Of a DNA stretch of 17,815 nt, positions 1 through 6,302 are shown piece by piece. A program made the position numbers and the translations under genes. The first letter of the stretch is position 1, and each line of letters starts with the position of its first letter. The notes under the pieces are model-generated. The model saw only the letters and a list, made by a program, of their open reading frames with translations, was not told the origin of the DNA and made no database searches. This stretch comes from JBEKDJ01 sp050014415 (GTDB taxonomy: Bacteria > Desulfobacterota > BSN033 > UBA1163). The DNA is taken from NCBI GenBank assembly GCA_050014415.1, contig JBEKDJ010000068.1:1-17815 (forward strand), given 5' to 3'.

Positions 1-38
1 GTTCGGTCCGTTGGTGACAAGGTAACCTCAGAAGTCAT
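1..38 (-). CDS. Possible start of an unidentified gene, cut by window edge
   Basis: An ATG at 38-36 on the minus strand opens a frame that stays open to the window edge (12 codons, beginning MTSEVTLSPTDR). Upstream on the minus strand a TTGCTC, a 17-base spacer and TATACC end five bases before the ATG, so a promoter giving a nearly leaderless transcript is possible. Twelve codons are too few to assign a family. It could equally be chance. Confidence 0.25.
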   Translation of the reverse strand, partial: MTSEVTLSPTDR

Positions 39-92
39 ACGTCGGTATATAAAATACCAGCACAGTGAGCAATTAAGTTTTGTGTTTTAATG

Positions 93-113
93 CCCCGCAG
101 CTCTGCTGCGGGG
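93..113. repeat. Perfect 9-bp palindrome (REP-like or terminator hairpin)
   Basis: CCCCGCAGC, loop TCT, GCTGCGGGG form a perfect GC-rich hairpin. It lies downstream of the minus-strand gene ending at 165 and inside what should be the distal half of that cassette's attC site. Neither side carries a clean T-run, so it is a weak intrinsic terminator at best. It resembles the short REP-type palindromes common in spacers of this group. The GC-rich core of the hairpin at 1959-1973 is similar in style but not in sequence. Confidence 0.6.
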
Positions 114-118
114 TAGTT

Positions 119-152
119 TACTGGCGATCCGGTGGAGCCGCTGGTTATGACC
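119..152 (-). other. Partial attC-like site behind cassette gene 165-566
   Basis: On the minus strand, just after the stop codon of the gene ending at 165, GGTCATAACC (152-143) is followed by AGCGGCTCCACCGG, which looks like the R'' and L'' boxes of an integron attC site. The matching core TTTATGAC is at the other end of the same cassette (587-580), seven of eight bases complementary. The distal attC arm is missing: the sequence runs into the palindrome at 93-113. I read it as a truncated attC. Confidence 0.45.
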
Positions 153-587
153 TTTCAATATATTTTATGGTTGATCCCACATTGCATGGGAGATGATTTT
201 CCATTCCCCACTTATATTTCTCATTAAATAAGAATACATCCATTTCTCTCCTTTGCTTTCTTCTTCTACTTGGAGGTCAATGTCACCAAGCATAGCTGGT
301 GGAATTATTCCCTTTGAATTCCAATCATCGGTTTCTTTTTGACCATAAACAATCCGTTTTAGAATCTTATAGGACTTAATTGGAACCGCTTGAGGTAAAT
401 TGAAATCATCTAATTTAGGATAGAAGCAATCTAAGACTTTAGATTTATCACCAGTCCTGAGCGCATTGATATAAATGCCTAGGGTTACGTCAGGGGAGGT
501 AAAATCTTGAGCCATAATATCATACGGTGCTAACAAAATTACTATTAAAAGACAAAATGTTCTCATATCAATTCTTTGAGTCATAAA
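120..587 (-). mobile_element. Probable integron gene cassette, distal
   Basis: One small gene on the minus strand bounded by related core sequences. The start core (minus TTTATGAC, 587-580) is complementary to the core behind the stop (minus GTCATAAC, 151-144) except for one base, the G of the expected GTT crossover triplet, which is T here. In integron cassettes the start core and the R'' box of the same cassette match in this way because they adjoin in the circular form. The altered crossover base and the truncated attC suggest this cassette is no longer mobile. Confidence 0.5.
165..566 (-). CDS. Small secreted protein of unknown function (cassette gene)
   Basis: No family is firmly recognised. 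The chosen start (ATG at 566) gives 133 residues opening with a typical signal peptide: MR, a hydrophobic stretch FCLLIVILLAP, and a cleavable-looking IMA-QDF. An in-frame ATG at 584 adds six polar residues but lies inside the integron core sequence and spoils the signal peptide, so 566 is preferred; neither has a strong Shine-Dalgarno. The mature part is about 115 residues with mixed alpha/beta character (TLGIYINALRTGD near the start, GEWKII near the end), reminiscent of NTF2/SnoaL-like small proteins such as DUF4878, which is a guess from pattern only. It would act in the periplasm or at the cell surface. Its context is an integron cassette, and cassettes often carry secreted or unknown small proteins. 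AT-rich compared with the housekeeping genes to the right. Confidence 0.7.
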   Translation of the reverse strand: MRTFCLLIVILLAPYDIMAQDFTSPDVTLGIYINALRTGDKSKVLDCFYPKLDDFNLPQAVPIKSYKILKRIVYGQKETDDWNSKGIIPPAMLGDIDLQVEEESKGEKWMYSYLMRNISGEWKIISHAMWDQP

Positions 588-648
588 AAATTGAGCTTCA
601 CGGGCGCCGCCCGCAGGGTGGCATCCCGTGCAGCGATTGGTTGTGCCG
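579..648 (-). other. attC-like recombination site of the proximal cassette
   Basis: Read on the minus strand after the stop at 654-652: R''-like CGGCACAAC (648-640), CAATCGC, then a long imperfect hairpin. GCTGCACGGG (634-625) pairs with CCCGTGAAGC (604-595) at nine of ten positions, and the inside pairs GGGTGGC with GCCGCCC at six of seven. The distal end runs AGCTCAA into TTTTTTATGAC, where an attC would normally read like CAACGTT. About 70 bp, one imperfect stem with simple outer boxes and mismatches, fits integron attC architecture. The GTT at the right-hand core is changed to TTT. Confidence 0.6.
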
Positions 649-1115
649 CGATCATTTACTCGTTTCCATTTTTACAAGTTCGTCTATAGTGAAGTAACAC
701 TTATAAATTTTGGGTGGAGACTTCATATGTCTAGGAATAAAGACTTGCTTAGACTCATCGCTCGGTTGTAGTAAAAAAGGCGGTTGGAGAGTAATGACAA
801 GCTTCCTGCGATCGTTCGGGAGACTTTCACCGTTCATCCAACTCCATTCACCTTCTATGAGGAACCGATAATCTCCGTCTTGTTTCCACTCCCCATGAAT
901 CGTTCGGCCGCTCATCGAAGTTGGCCCAGAATCAAATACCCCCTCGCTAGTGAGAAGATAATACGAACTCCCATCTGTAAAAAAAAAGCTGACCTTCCTT
1001 TTGAATAATGTCGATTGCTTTAGAGAAATCAGCTGCTCGGAGTGAACCAACCAAAGCGAAGAAAAGACAAAAGACTAATACTCTCTTCATTTTTTAGACT
1101 CCATTAGCGGCACAA
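588..1115 (-). mobile_element. Probable integron gene cassette, proximal (next to attI side)
   Basis: One minus-strand gene between a start core GTTGTGCCG (1116-1108) and an attC-like hairpin whose R'' box CGGCACAAC (648-640) is the exact 9-base reverse complement of that start core. This self-match is expected for a cassette that circularised through its own attC and inserted at a GTT. It is the first cassette after the integrase remnant, in the standard divergent orientation. Confidence 0.6.
652..1090 (-). pseudogene. Secreted cassette protein, frameshifted in an A9 run
   Basis: Two overlapping frames together make one sensible gene. From ATG 1090 (GGAG Shine-Dalgarno eight bases upstream) the frame encodes a good signal peptide, MKRVLVFCLFFALVGSLRAA, then DFSKAIDIIQKEGQLFF, and dies soon after the run of nine A at 979-987 (nine T on the coding strand). 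The other frame, open from about 1050 to the stop at 652, continues TDGSSYYLLTSEGVFDSG and so on. Removing one T gives a continuous 145-residue secreted protein with mature beta-rich sequence (GEWKQDGDYRFLIEGEW). I recognise no family. The slip could be a sequencing error in a homopolymer, a real inactivating mutation, or a slippage switch. The alternative of a TTG start at 1050 in the second frame would give an unsignalled 132-residue protein and ignores the well-placed ribosome site. Confidence 0.65.
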
Positions 1116-1116
1116 C

Positions 1117-1279
1117 AATGAGCATACGGATTTACTTTTCTATCAAGATATCATAAGCATTTTACGAAAACAATGGGAAGAATCTTATGAAATTAGATAT
1201 TTGGTTGCGTTATTTTTTGGTTTTACTCTATAATGCAGGGTAAAAACGAACTTCGGATATTATCGAGTAGTTGGCGGAT
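1117..1279. promoter_or_regulatory. Putative attI and promoter region between integrase remnant and first cassette
   Basis: AT-rich spacer between the divergent integrase fossil and the first cassette. In integrons this position holds attI, the cassette promoter Pc and the integrase promoter. On the plus strand TTGCGT (1205-1210), an 18-base spacer and a perfect TATAAT (1229-1234) form a credible sigma-70 promoter for the integrase, with GGCGG just before its ATG at 1280. I could not pick out a convincing Pc on the minus strand. attI sites have little sequence conservation, so its presence is inferred from position. Confidence 0.4.
1205..1234 (+). promoter_or_regulatory. Sigma-70-like promoter for the integrase remnant
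   Basis: TTGCGT, 18-base spacer, TATAAT. The -10 box is a perfect consensus match and the -35 box matches in its TTG. It lies about 45 bases upstream of the ATG at 1280. Confidence 0.45.
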
Positions 1280-1621
1280 ATGACACTAAATGGGGTTCTA
1301 CCCGAATTCCAGGACTTTCTGCTTTGACACAAAATTGTTCCTGAAAAGAACGTTCCATTCTATGCGCACTGGGTCAGCAAGTTCCTCGCCTTTACAAATA
1401 TCAACAGGGAGTTAGATCAAGATGCCCCTGTCGGAGAATTTCTACATTCCCTGAAATCAATGAAGAATATTTCATACTGGCAAGTGCGACAGGCAGAAGA
1501 GGCCTTACGACTCTACCTCCATCATTTTAAGGGCAGCAAGACAATGAGAGAGGTTCACAGTGAGGCACGGTCTGAAAAGAGACTTTCGGATTTCCCGTAC
1601 CTTCTCAAAGAAATAAAGTGA
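1280..1621 (+). pseudogene. Integron integrase (tyrosine recombinase) remnant, N-terminal part only
   Basis: The frame from ATG 1280 reads MTLNGVLPEFQDFLL, then an in-frame TGA at 1325-1327, then HKIVPEKNVPFYAHWVSKFL and on through SYWQVRQAEEALRLYLHHF to a stop at 1619-1621. The VPEKN-x-PFY-x-x-WV and WQVRQAEEALRLYL patterns are those I know from the N-terminal SAM-like core-binding domain of integron integrases in deltaproteobacterial and environmental genomes. About 113 codons remain of roughly 320 or more. The catalytic domain with the Arg-His-Arg-Tyr residues is absent, the last 30 residues look like decayed or foreign sequence, and a stop codon interrupts the reading frame, so it is inactive. 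Its orientation, divergent from the two cassette genes, is that of intI in a normal integron. Confidence 0.65.
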
Positions 1622-1667
1622 CCTTCTCTTCCTTCTACTTTTTCCTTTTTTGTGGTATGATAAAACA

Positions 1668-1859
1668 ATGAAACATATGGAATATCACAGCATTTGGGAT
1701 GAAAGAGAGGAAGAAAAGAAGAAAAGAGATAGGGCAATTGAAAAGGCGAAGTTTATATCTAAGTACATCGTTTCACAGATTCGGTCATGTATTCACCGCA
1801 AAGTCGCAGAGAACGCAGAGAAGAGATTTTCTATTTGGCGGGGAGATACCGCCAAATAA
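1668..1859 (+). CDS. Small hypothetical ORF, probably a truncated gene
   Basis: Starts at ATG 1668, with a TATGAT -10-like box at 1656-1661 only six bases upstream, so any transcript would be leaderless. The 63-residue product begins MKHMEYHSIWDEREEEKKKR and continues as a charged helix to about residue 40. The remaining third is encoded by the inverted-repeat element that starts near 1792 and the stop lies in that element's first hairpin. The N-terminal style resembles the leading helix of small nucleotidyltransferase-type proteins, where a GS-motif would follow, but that motif is not present. Most likely the 5' end of a gene cut by the repeat element, or a chance ORF. Confidence 0.3.
   Translation: MKHMEYHSIWDEREEEKKKRDRAIEKAKFISKYIVSQIRSCIHRKVAENAEKRFSIWRGDTAK
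1832..1858. repeat. Perfect 10-bp inverted repeat
   Basis: TATTTGGCGG, 7-base loop GGAGATA, CCGCCAAATA. It sits just inside the left end of the element at 1792-2024 and contains the stop codon of the small ORF 1668-1859. No T-run follows, so it is not a classical terminator. Confidence 0.7.
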
Positions 1860-1941
1860 ATAGATTCTTGTCCTTTTAGAGTAAGGCTACTGATAAGTGC
1901 TATAATCATCATATGGAAACAGATCTTAATCCCAAAGGGAT

Positions 1942-1993
1942 GAATTTTCTGATCCAACCCCGCGAAGCGCGGGATTGGATCAGAAGTAAATTC
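1942..1993. repeat. Long near-perfect hairpin, about 22 paired bases per arm
   Basis: Outer GAATT/AATTC with a three-base bulge, then TTCTGATCCAA (1947-1957) against TTGGATCAGAA (1975-1985), one C/A mismatch, then CCCGCG/CGCGGG around an AAG loop. It is strong enough to extrude or to form a very stable RNA hairpin if transcribed. It lies inside the element at 1792-2024, about 180 bases upstream of the dehydrogenase gene. Confidence 0.75.
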
Positions 1994-2170
1994 CCCCCTG
2001 CGCTCTTTGCGCCTTAGCGGTTAACCTGATTTTAAAAGGGTCGAATTCTCGACAGAAAGCTCAATGAAATCAACTCTAGCTCCGCCAATATACGGCTAAA
2101 TTGGACAGCAATGAACTTAATATTACTACTGTAGTTCAAGTTTCCACAGATGGAAAGGTAAGAAACATTT

Positions 2171-3196
2171 ATGCGCGTGGCTATGTATTATAATAACCGG
2201 GATGTGAGACTGGAGCAGATGCCAATTCCAGCGATTGGCCCTGGTGAACTATTGGTTAAGGTGCTGGCCAGTGGCATCTGTGGCAGTGATGTCATGGAAT
2301 GGTATCGGATCAAGAAAGCGCCCCGGGTGCTTGGTCATGAGATCAGTGGAGAGATCGTCGAGGTGGGAAGAGAAGTAGAAGATTATCACATTGGGGATCG
2401 TGTTTTTGTCTCCCATCATATCCCCTGCAACACATGCCATTACTGCCTGAACGGGTTTCATACGGTTTGTGATACATTGCGAAGCACCAATTTCGATCCC
2501 GGCGGATTTGCAGAATATATTCGCGTTCCTGACATCAATGTCGATCGTGGGGTTTTCGTGTTGCCGGAGGAGATCTCCTTCGAAGAGGGTGTGTTTGTTG
2601 AGCCGTTGGCCTGCGTTCTTCGAGGACAGAGGTTGGCACGATTCAAGCCGGGCCGGTCTGTTTTCGTCATCGGCAGTGGCATTTCTGGGGTTCTTCATAT
2701 TGCACTGACTCGTGTTTCAGGAGCAGGGCGGATCATTGCATCGGATATTAATGAATACCGCCTGGAGGGAGCAAAACAATTTGGCGCAGACGAAACGATC
2801 CTTGCAGAAGACGTCAGTCCTGCGAAGATTCGAGAGATCAATAAAGGACGCCTGGCTGACCTGGTCATCGTCTGTGCTGGAAGCCTTTCGGCTTACAAAC
2901 AGGCACTTGCAACTGTGGACCGGGGCGGGATCGTATTATGTTTCGCCCCTCTTGAACCGGGTCTCAGTTTTGCTCTTCCGTTTTTCGATTTTTGGAATGA
3001 TGGAATCACCCTTCTACCCAGTTATGGGTGCAGTCCTCTTGACATTACCAATGCCATTGAATTGATAAAAGCTCGACGTCTTCCCCTTCGGAAGATGATC
3101 ACCCATCGGCTCCCTTTGGCTGAGACAGGCCTTGGTTTCAGGCTTGTTGCTGAGGCCAAAGAGTCGATCAAAGTGACCATCGAGCCCCACCGATGA
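2171..3196 (+). CDS. Zinc-dependent medium-chain dehydrogenase (alcohol/polyol dehydrogenase family)
   Basis: A 341-residue protein of normal length for the zinc-containing MDR family, which oxidises alcohols or polyols with NAD(P)+ in the cytoplasm. Catalytic zinc ligands are visible as C37 in GICGSD, the H56-E57 pair in LGHE, and E144 in VEPLAC. The structural zinc lobe is complete (C86, C89, C92, C100). The Rossmann motif is GSGISG (168-173), followed by D192 at the end of the second strand, which favours NAD+ over NADP+. Overall pattern is closest to L-iditol/sorbitol or threonine dehydrogenase-like enzymes, but the substrate cannot be read from sequence. The ATG has only a distant GGAAAGG upstream, so the start is good but not certain. 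It stands alone on the plus strand and converges with the CoA-transferase gene; no operon partner is seen. Confidence 0.9.
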   Translation: MRVAMYYNNRDVRLEQMPIPAIGPGELLVKVLASGICGSDVMEWYRIKKAPRVLGHEISGEIVEVGREVEDYHIGDRVFVSHHIPCNTCHYCLNGFHTVCDTLRSTNFDPGGFAEYIRVPDINVDRGVFVLPEEISFEEGVFVEPLACVLRGQRLARFKPGRSVFVIGSGISGVLHIALTRVSGAGRIIASDINEYRLEGAKQFGADETILAEDVSPAKIREINKGRLADLVIVCAGSLSAYKQALATVDRGGIVLCFAPLEPGLSFALPFFDFWNDGITLLPSYGCSPLDITNAIELIKARRLPLRKMITHRLPLAETGLGFRLVAEAKESIKVTIEPHR

Positions 3197-3254
3197 TTCT
3201 AAGAACACATTGATGGATCAGAGTTTCTTTCACATTCAAAGAGGAAAATGATCC

Positions 3255-4466
3255 TTATGCGATAACTCTCTCTCCTTTGAGATGAGCGATATCATCCTTG
3301 TTATATCCCAGCTCCAATAGAATCTCCTCAGTGTGCTGCCCGAATGCCGGCGCTTCACGCCGCCACGATGCAGGCGTTTCGCTGAAATCCCAGGGAAAGC
3401 CCGACATCTTTATCTTCCCCCACTGTGGATGCTGAACATCTATGAAGTAGTTATTGGCAAAAGCTTGTGCATCGTTGGATACCTCTAAAGGCGTTTGAAT
3501 CGGCGTAAATATGCAGCCTTCATTCTTTAGAATTCGAATCCACTCATCTCTGGATCTGGTAACAAACCTTTGATCCAGAATGGCAACCAATTCTCTGGCG
3601 TTTCTTCCCCTGGCCTCAATACTATTAAATCGAGGGTCAGATTGTACACCTTCCATGCCCAATGCCTTACAGATTTGTGGCCAATACCGATCCGGATCGA
3701 GGTGGGCAATAGCAATCCATTGATCATCCTTGCAGCGATAGTGATTATACAAAGGGTTACCAGCTTGTGCCCTGATCTCCCGGGGAAATTCTTGGCCTAA
3801 CATTGCAGGAGCCTCCATGATAAACGCAAGCATGGCAATTACGCTGCCCATCAAGGAGGTATCGACTACCTGTCCTTTTCCTGTTTTCTCCCGGGCGTAG
3901 AGGGCAGCCGTTACACCCCAGGCACACATCAACCCGCCTACCTCGTCACCAATCCCCGGAAGGATTTGGGTCGGAGGGGTCCCTCGTTCGCCGCAGGACA
4001 TCATCAACCCGGAGCGGGCTATTCCAGTATAGTCAAATGAAAGGTCATTCGCATCAGGTCCCTTTCTTCCCCAGCCAGAAGCCTGAGCGTAAATAAGCCG
4101 GGGGTTTCGGGCTAATAGGATATCGGGCCCGATGCCCATTCTTATAGGGGCTTCGATGCTCATGTTATTCAGGAAAACGTCAGCGGTATCGATCAGTTTG
4201 AGAAATATCTCCATCCCCTTCCTATTCTTAAGATCTATGACGATACTTCTCTTGTTCCGGTTATGATGCTCAAAGTAATAATTTCGACCCTTTAACCCAG
4301 CCATGGCGCCAATAATCTTCATAAACCCTCTTCCAGGATCCCCGGCCTTTGCTTCAATCTTAATCACATCAGCCCCCAGATCCCCCAATCTCATTCCAGC
4401 CACAGGCCCCTGCTGGAACATCGTGATCTCCACAACTCTTATTCCATCCAACGGTCCAGTTGCCAT
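3255..4466 (-). CDS. Class III CoA-transferase (CaiB/BaiF family)
   Basis: A 403-residue member of the family III CoA-transferases, which move CoA between carboxylic acids through an enzyme-bound aspartyl anhydride. The N-terminal Rossmann part starts LDGIRVVEIT and contains LGDLGADVIKIE, a family signature. D174 in GIGDEVGG lies where formyl-CoA transferase has its catalytic Asp169. The GNPLYNHYRCKDDQWIAIA stretch and the EWIRILKNEGCIFTPIQTP region fit the small domain. Start is secure: a strong GGAGGAGG precedes the ATG by six bases. It follows the GNAT-domain gene on the same strand after 58 bases, so the two are probably co-transcribed. The substrate is unknown; family members act on formate/oxalate, carnitine, succinate, benzylsuccinate and bile acids. 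The acid may be one handled by the neighbouring dehydrogenase, but nothing in the sequence proves this. Confidence 0.92.
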   Translation of the reverse strand: MATGPLDGIRVVEITMFQQGPVAGMRLGDLGADVIKIEAKAGDPGRGFMKIIGAMAGLKGRNYYFEHHNRNKRSIVIDLKNRKGMEIFLKLIDTADVFLNNMSIEAPIRMGIGPDILLARNPRLIYAQASGWGRKGPDANDLSFDYTGIARSGLMMSCGERGTPPTQILPGIGDEVGGLMCAWGVTAALYAREKTGKGQVVDTSLMGSVIAMLAFIMEAPAMLGQEFPREIRAQAGNPLYNHYRCKDDQWIAIAHLDPDRYWPQICKALGMEGVQSDPRFNSIEARGRNARELVAILDQRFVTRSRDEWIRILKNEGCIFTPIQTPLEVSNDAQAFANNYFIDVQHPQWGKIKMSGFPWDFSETPASWRREAPAFGQHTEEILLELGYNKDDIAHLKGERVIA

Positions 4467-4524
4467 TTCAAACCTCCTCCAAGCGATAATTTAATAAGTC
4501 CTATTGGATTGGCCCAAGGCTCCT

Positions 4525-6105
4525 CTAAGCAATCCATATCCTATCCAGTGAAACACCTGAGGTGTCGACATGCACCCTGGGAATATTCCTTTCAATATCC
4601 CAGGGGAGGAAATAAGTGAGGTCTTCAGTTTCCTGTGTGAAACGAGACCTGAATCTCGTCTCCAACCATTTCCTGACATCATTGATTGCCCTGGTCATAG
4701 CACGATCGATCCCCACAGCGCGATTCATCTCTTTGAGATATGGAGAGGTTTTGAGTTGATCGAAGGCTTCCACTGAGTGGATCCCCTCCACCCTCTTTCG
4801 CAGAGCATAAATGTTTCCCCTATCCCTGAAGATTAGAAGAATTGGGTTGATTCGGAGGATGGTTCCCTGAAATCCCAACTTCGATACATATCTTCCAATC
4901 TTCCTCAAGAACCTTCTCTTTCTTACGAGGGAGGACAAAAAGTGGGGGGATACCCTTTCGAAAATGTAGTCCACTCCTTCGTGATGAAATTCTCTCAACC
5001 TCGTTGGGTCGAAGCCGAGATCGAGGAGATCAGATATTTTCAGTAATTGGGATGAGTGGGTTCTCATCTCTTCCATCCAATCATAGAGATAGGGCCTTTC
5101 GTAGAAGGGTAGGCCCTCTACAAAGAAGGTTGGCTCTTCCTTCAGCTTGCCGGGCAGACCTGGCAGGATTTCTTTGTCCCCCCATATTCCAACATGATCT
5201 TTTTCCAATTTCCACAACGAATAGGGCAGAATGTGAAGCTCCTTGATCCGCTCAGAAAAGGAAATCTGTTCAAGGGATTCACCGCCTGTGTAGCCAATGA
5301 GTGATGAGATGCGTCGACGGAACCCGATCAGCTTTGTTGTCAACCGGGTAAACATGAATCGCATAAGAGGATTTGAAGTCCCTGATGAAATCTCCCTGTC
5401 AAAGAGTTCCTCCAAGGCCTGATAGACTGATCGAAATTCTTCGATGGTCCTTTTGACCATGTCCTCGTTGTCGTGCATGTCGATGACAGGTCTCTTCTTG
5501 TTCAAATAGAAGAGAGATTTGATCAGCTTGTTCTTGAGGTCACGAGCCTGAATGGAATCTGGGACAAAGATCATATAGTTCCCCCATTCATCGGCTACAC
5601 CATTACCCACCACATCCCTGATATTCTTCCAGCCGAGTTTGGTGTAGATCTCATAGGTTGCTTCCTCAGGAGGAATGATGTTGTCAAGAAGGCCCACCGC
5701 CTTTTCTTCCTTTGCAAATTCCATGAAATCCTTGAGGATCCTATATCCTAGCCCCAAACCCCTGAACGCTGGCATGACCTCCACATACACCAGGTAGTAG
5801 CATGTGATAATCTTTTTCAAATAGATCATATTGAGGTAACCAAGGACGTCCCCTTCTTCAGTATGGATTTCTAAGGTGTGGAAGAACTGGCGGGTATCAC
5901 TTGGTCTGAAGCGCTCTATCTTAGCTCCGTGGGCAGTCAAATCGATCAACTTGTCAAGACCCGTGAAGGCTTTATAGGGAGAAGGAGACTCAAGGCGACC
6001 GATTTGATCCTCGAGAGTCATGTCAATGACTGACAAGGCATCCTTCAGTCCAATTCCAGCCCGATCGATCCGTTCTCTGATTTCAGCAATCTGCTTTGGT
6101 AGCAC
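4525..6105 (-). CDS. Large GNAT-domain protein with uncharacterised C-terminal region
   Basis: A 526-residue protein. Residues about 60-190 look like a GCN5-related N-acetyltransferase domain: YYLVYVEVMPAFRGLGLGYRIL holds the acetyl-CoA pyrophosphate loop R115-x-x-G118-x-G120, and YEIYTKLGWKN (about 151-161) matches the usual late GNAT motif. The N-terminal 60 residues are helical. The remaining 330 residues are rich in charged and aromatic residues and match no domain I recognise; a segment RKRRFLRKIGRYVSKLGFQG is strongly basic. No signal peptide or membrane segment is seen, so it is cytoplasmic. The start is GTG at 6105, with AGGATGAG upstream and an in-frame TGA just before it that excludes a longer product. 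It is the first gene of a probable pair with the CoA-transferase. The acetyl acceptor is unknown. A terminator-like hairpin ends just before the start codon, hinting at leader-based control. Confidence 0.75.
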   Translation of the reverse strand: MLPKQIAEIRERIDRAGIGLKDALSVIDMTLEDQIGRLESPSPYKAFTGLDKLIDLTAHGAKIERFRPSDTRQFFHTLEIHTEEGDVLGYLNMIYLKKIITCYYLVYVEVMPAFRGLGLGYRILKDFMEFAKEEKAVGLLDNIIPPEEATYEIYTKLGWKNIRDVVGNGVADEWGNYMIFVPDSIQARDLKNKLIKSLFYLNKKRPVIDMHDNEDMVKRTIEEFRSVYQALEELFDREISSGTSNPLMRFMFTRLTTKLIGFRRRISSLIGYTGGESLEQISFSERIKELHILPYSLWKLEKDHVGIWGDKEILPGLPGKLKEEPTFFVEGLPFYERPYLYDWMEEMRTHSSQLLKISDLLDLGFDPTRLREFHHEGVDYIFERVSPHFLSSLVRKRRFLRKIGRYVSKLGFQGTILRINPILLIFRDRGNIYALRKRVEGIHSVEAFDQLKTSPYLKEMNRAVGIDRAMTRAINDVRKWLETRFRSRFTQETEDLTYFLPWDIERNIPRVHVDTSGVSLDRIWIA

Positions 6106-6121
6106 TGTCGCTCATCCTGCC

Positions 6122-6158
6122 AAAAAAAAAAGGCCATGAGGTTTTGCCACATGGCCTT
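6122..6158 (-). terminator. Terminator-type hairpin in the 5' leader of the GNAT gene (possible attenuator)
   Basis: On the minus strand AAGGCCATG (6158-6150) pairs perfectly with CATGGCCTT (6138-6130), the stem extends past one mismatch by two GC pairs, and ten T follow (6131-6122). This is a textbook Rho-independent terminator. It ends 16 bases before the GTG at 6105, and there is no minus-strand gene to its right to terminate, so it probably stops transcripts before the GNAT gene unless an alternative fold forms. Confidence 0.65.
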
Positions 6159-6174
6159 ACATCTTTCTTGAGTC

Positions 6175-6212
6175 CATGGGCAGGCACTAGGTCTGCCCAT
6201 GTCCTCTTTTTG
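6175..6212. terminator. Second hairpin in the GNAT leader; plus-strand terminator shape
   Basis: CATGGGCAG (6175-6183), 9-base loop, CTGCCCATG (6193-6201), then TCCTCTTTTTG on the plus strand. On the plus strand it has terminator form. On the minus strand it is the hairpin just upstream of the attenuator-like hairpin. Its 3' minus-strand arm ends CCATGG, which can pair for about five bases with GGCCATG of the next hairpin, so mutually exclusive folds are conceivable. Confidence 0.5.
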
Positions 6213-6302
6213 ATTAACTAGAGGGAAGCAGACCGGTATTTGAAGCTAAAAAAGTAAAAGTTAAAAAAGCGAATCCGATCTTCCCTTTTCATGATCACTT
6301 TA

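Larger units (their letters stand above)
1792..2024. mobile_element. MITE-like element with inverted ends and two internal hairpins
   Basis: The left end TTCACCGCAAAGTCGCAGAG (from 1792) and the right end CGCTCTTTGCGCCTTAGCGG (2001-2020) are imperfect inverted copies of one repeat: the right end reversed reads ACCGCTAAGGCGCAAAGAGCG. Between them are a perfect 10-bp hairpin (1832-1858) and a long near-perfect hairpin (1942-1993). The roughly 230 bp contain no transposase, which fits a non-autonomous miniature element. The repeat unit with CGCAGAG periodicity resembles a type I know from spacers of many deltaproteobacteria and other phyla. No clear target duplication was identified. Confidence 0.55.

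Noticed and set aside
784..1008. Plus-strand 74-codon ORF opposite the secreted cassette gene
   Set aside because: Antisense shadow of a gene with a signal peptide and ribosome site on the minus strand.
1325..1327. In-frame TGA of the integrase remnant as a selenocysteine codon
   Set aside because: The position is a helix in the DNA-binding domain with no redox role, the gene is truncated anyway, and no SECIS-like hairpin was noted right after it.
1914..2016. 34-codon plus-strand frame METDLNPKG...
   Set aside because: It runs through the long hairpin and the element's right end, so its residues are dictated by palindromic repeat sequence.
1792..2024. CRISPR array
   Set aside because: Repeats are inverted, not direct and evenly spaced, and no cas gene is present.
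6175..6212. Known riboswitch (fluoride, c-di-GMP, ZTP classes considered)
   Set aside because: None of the conserved core motifs I know for these classes could be matched in the leader by eye.
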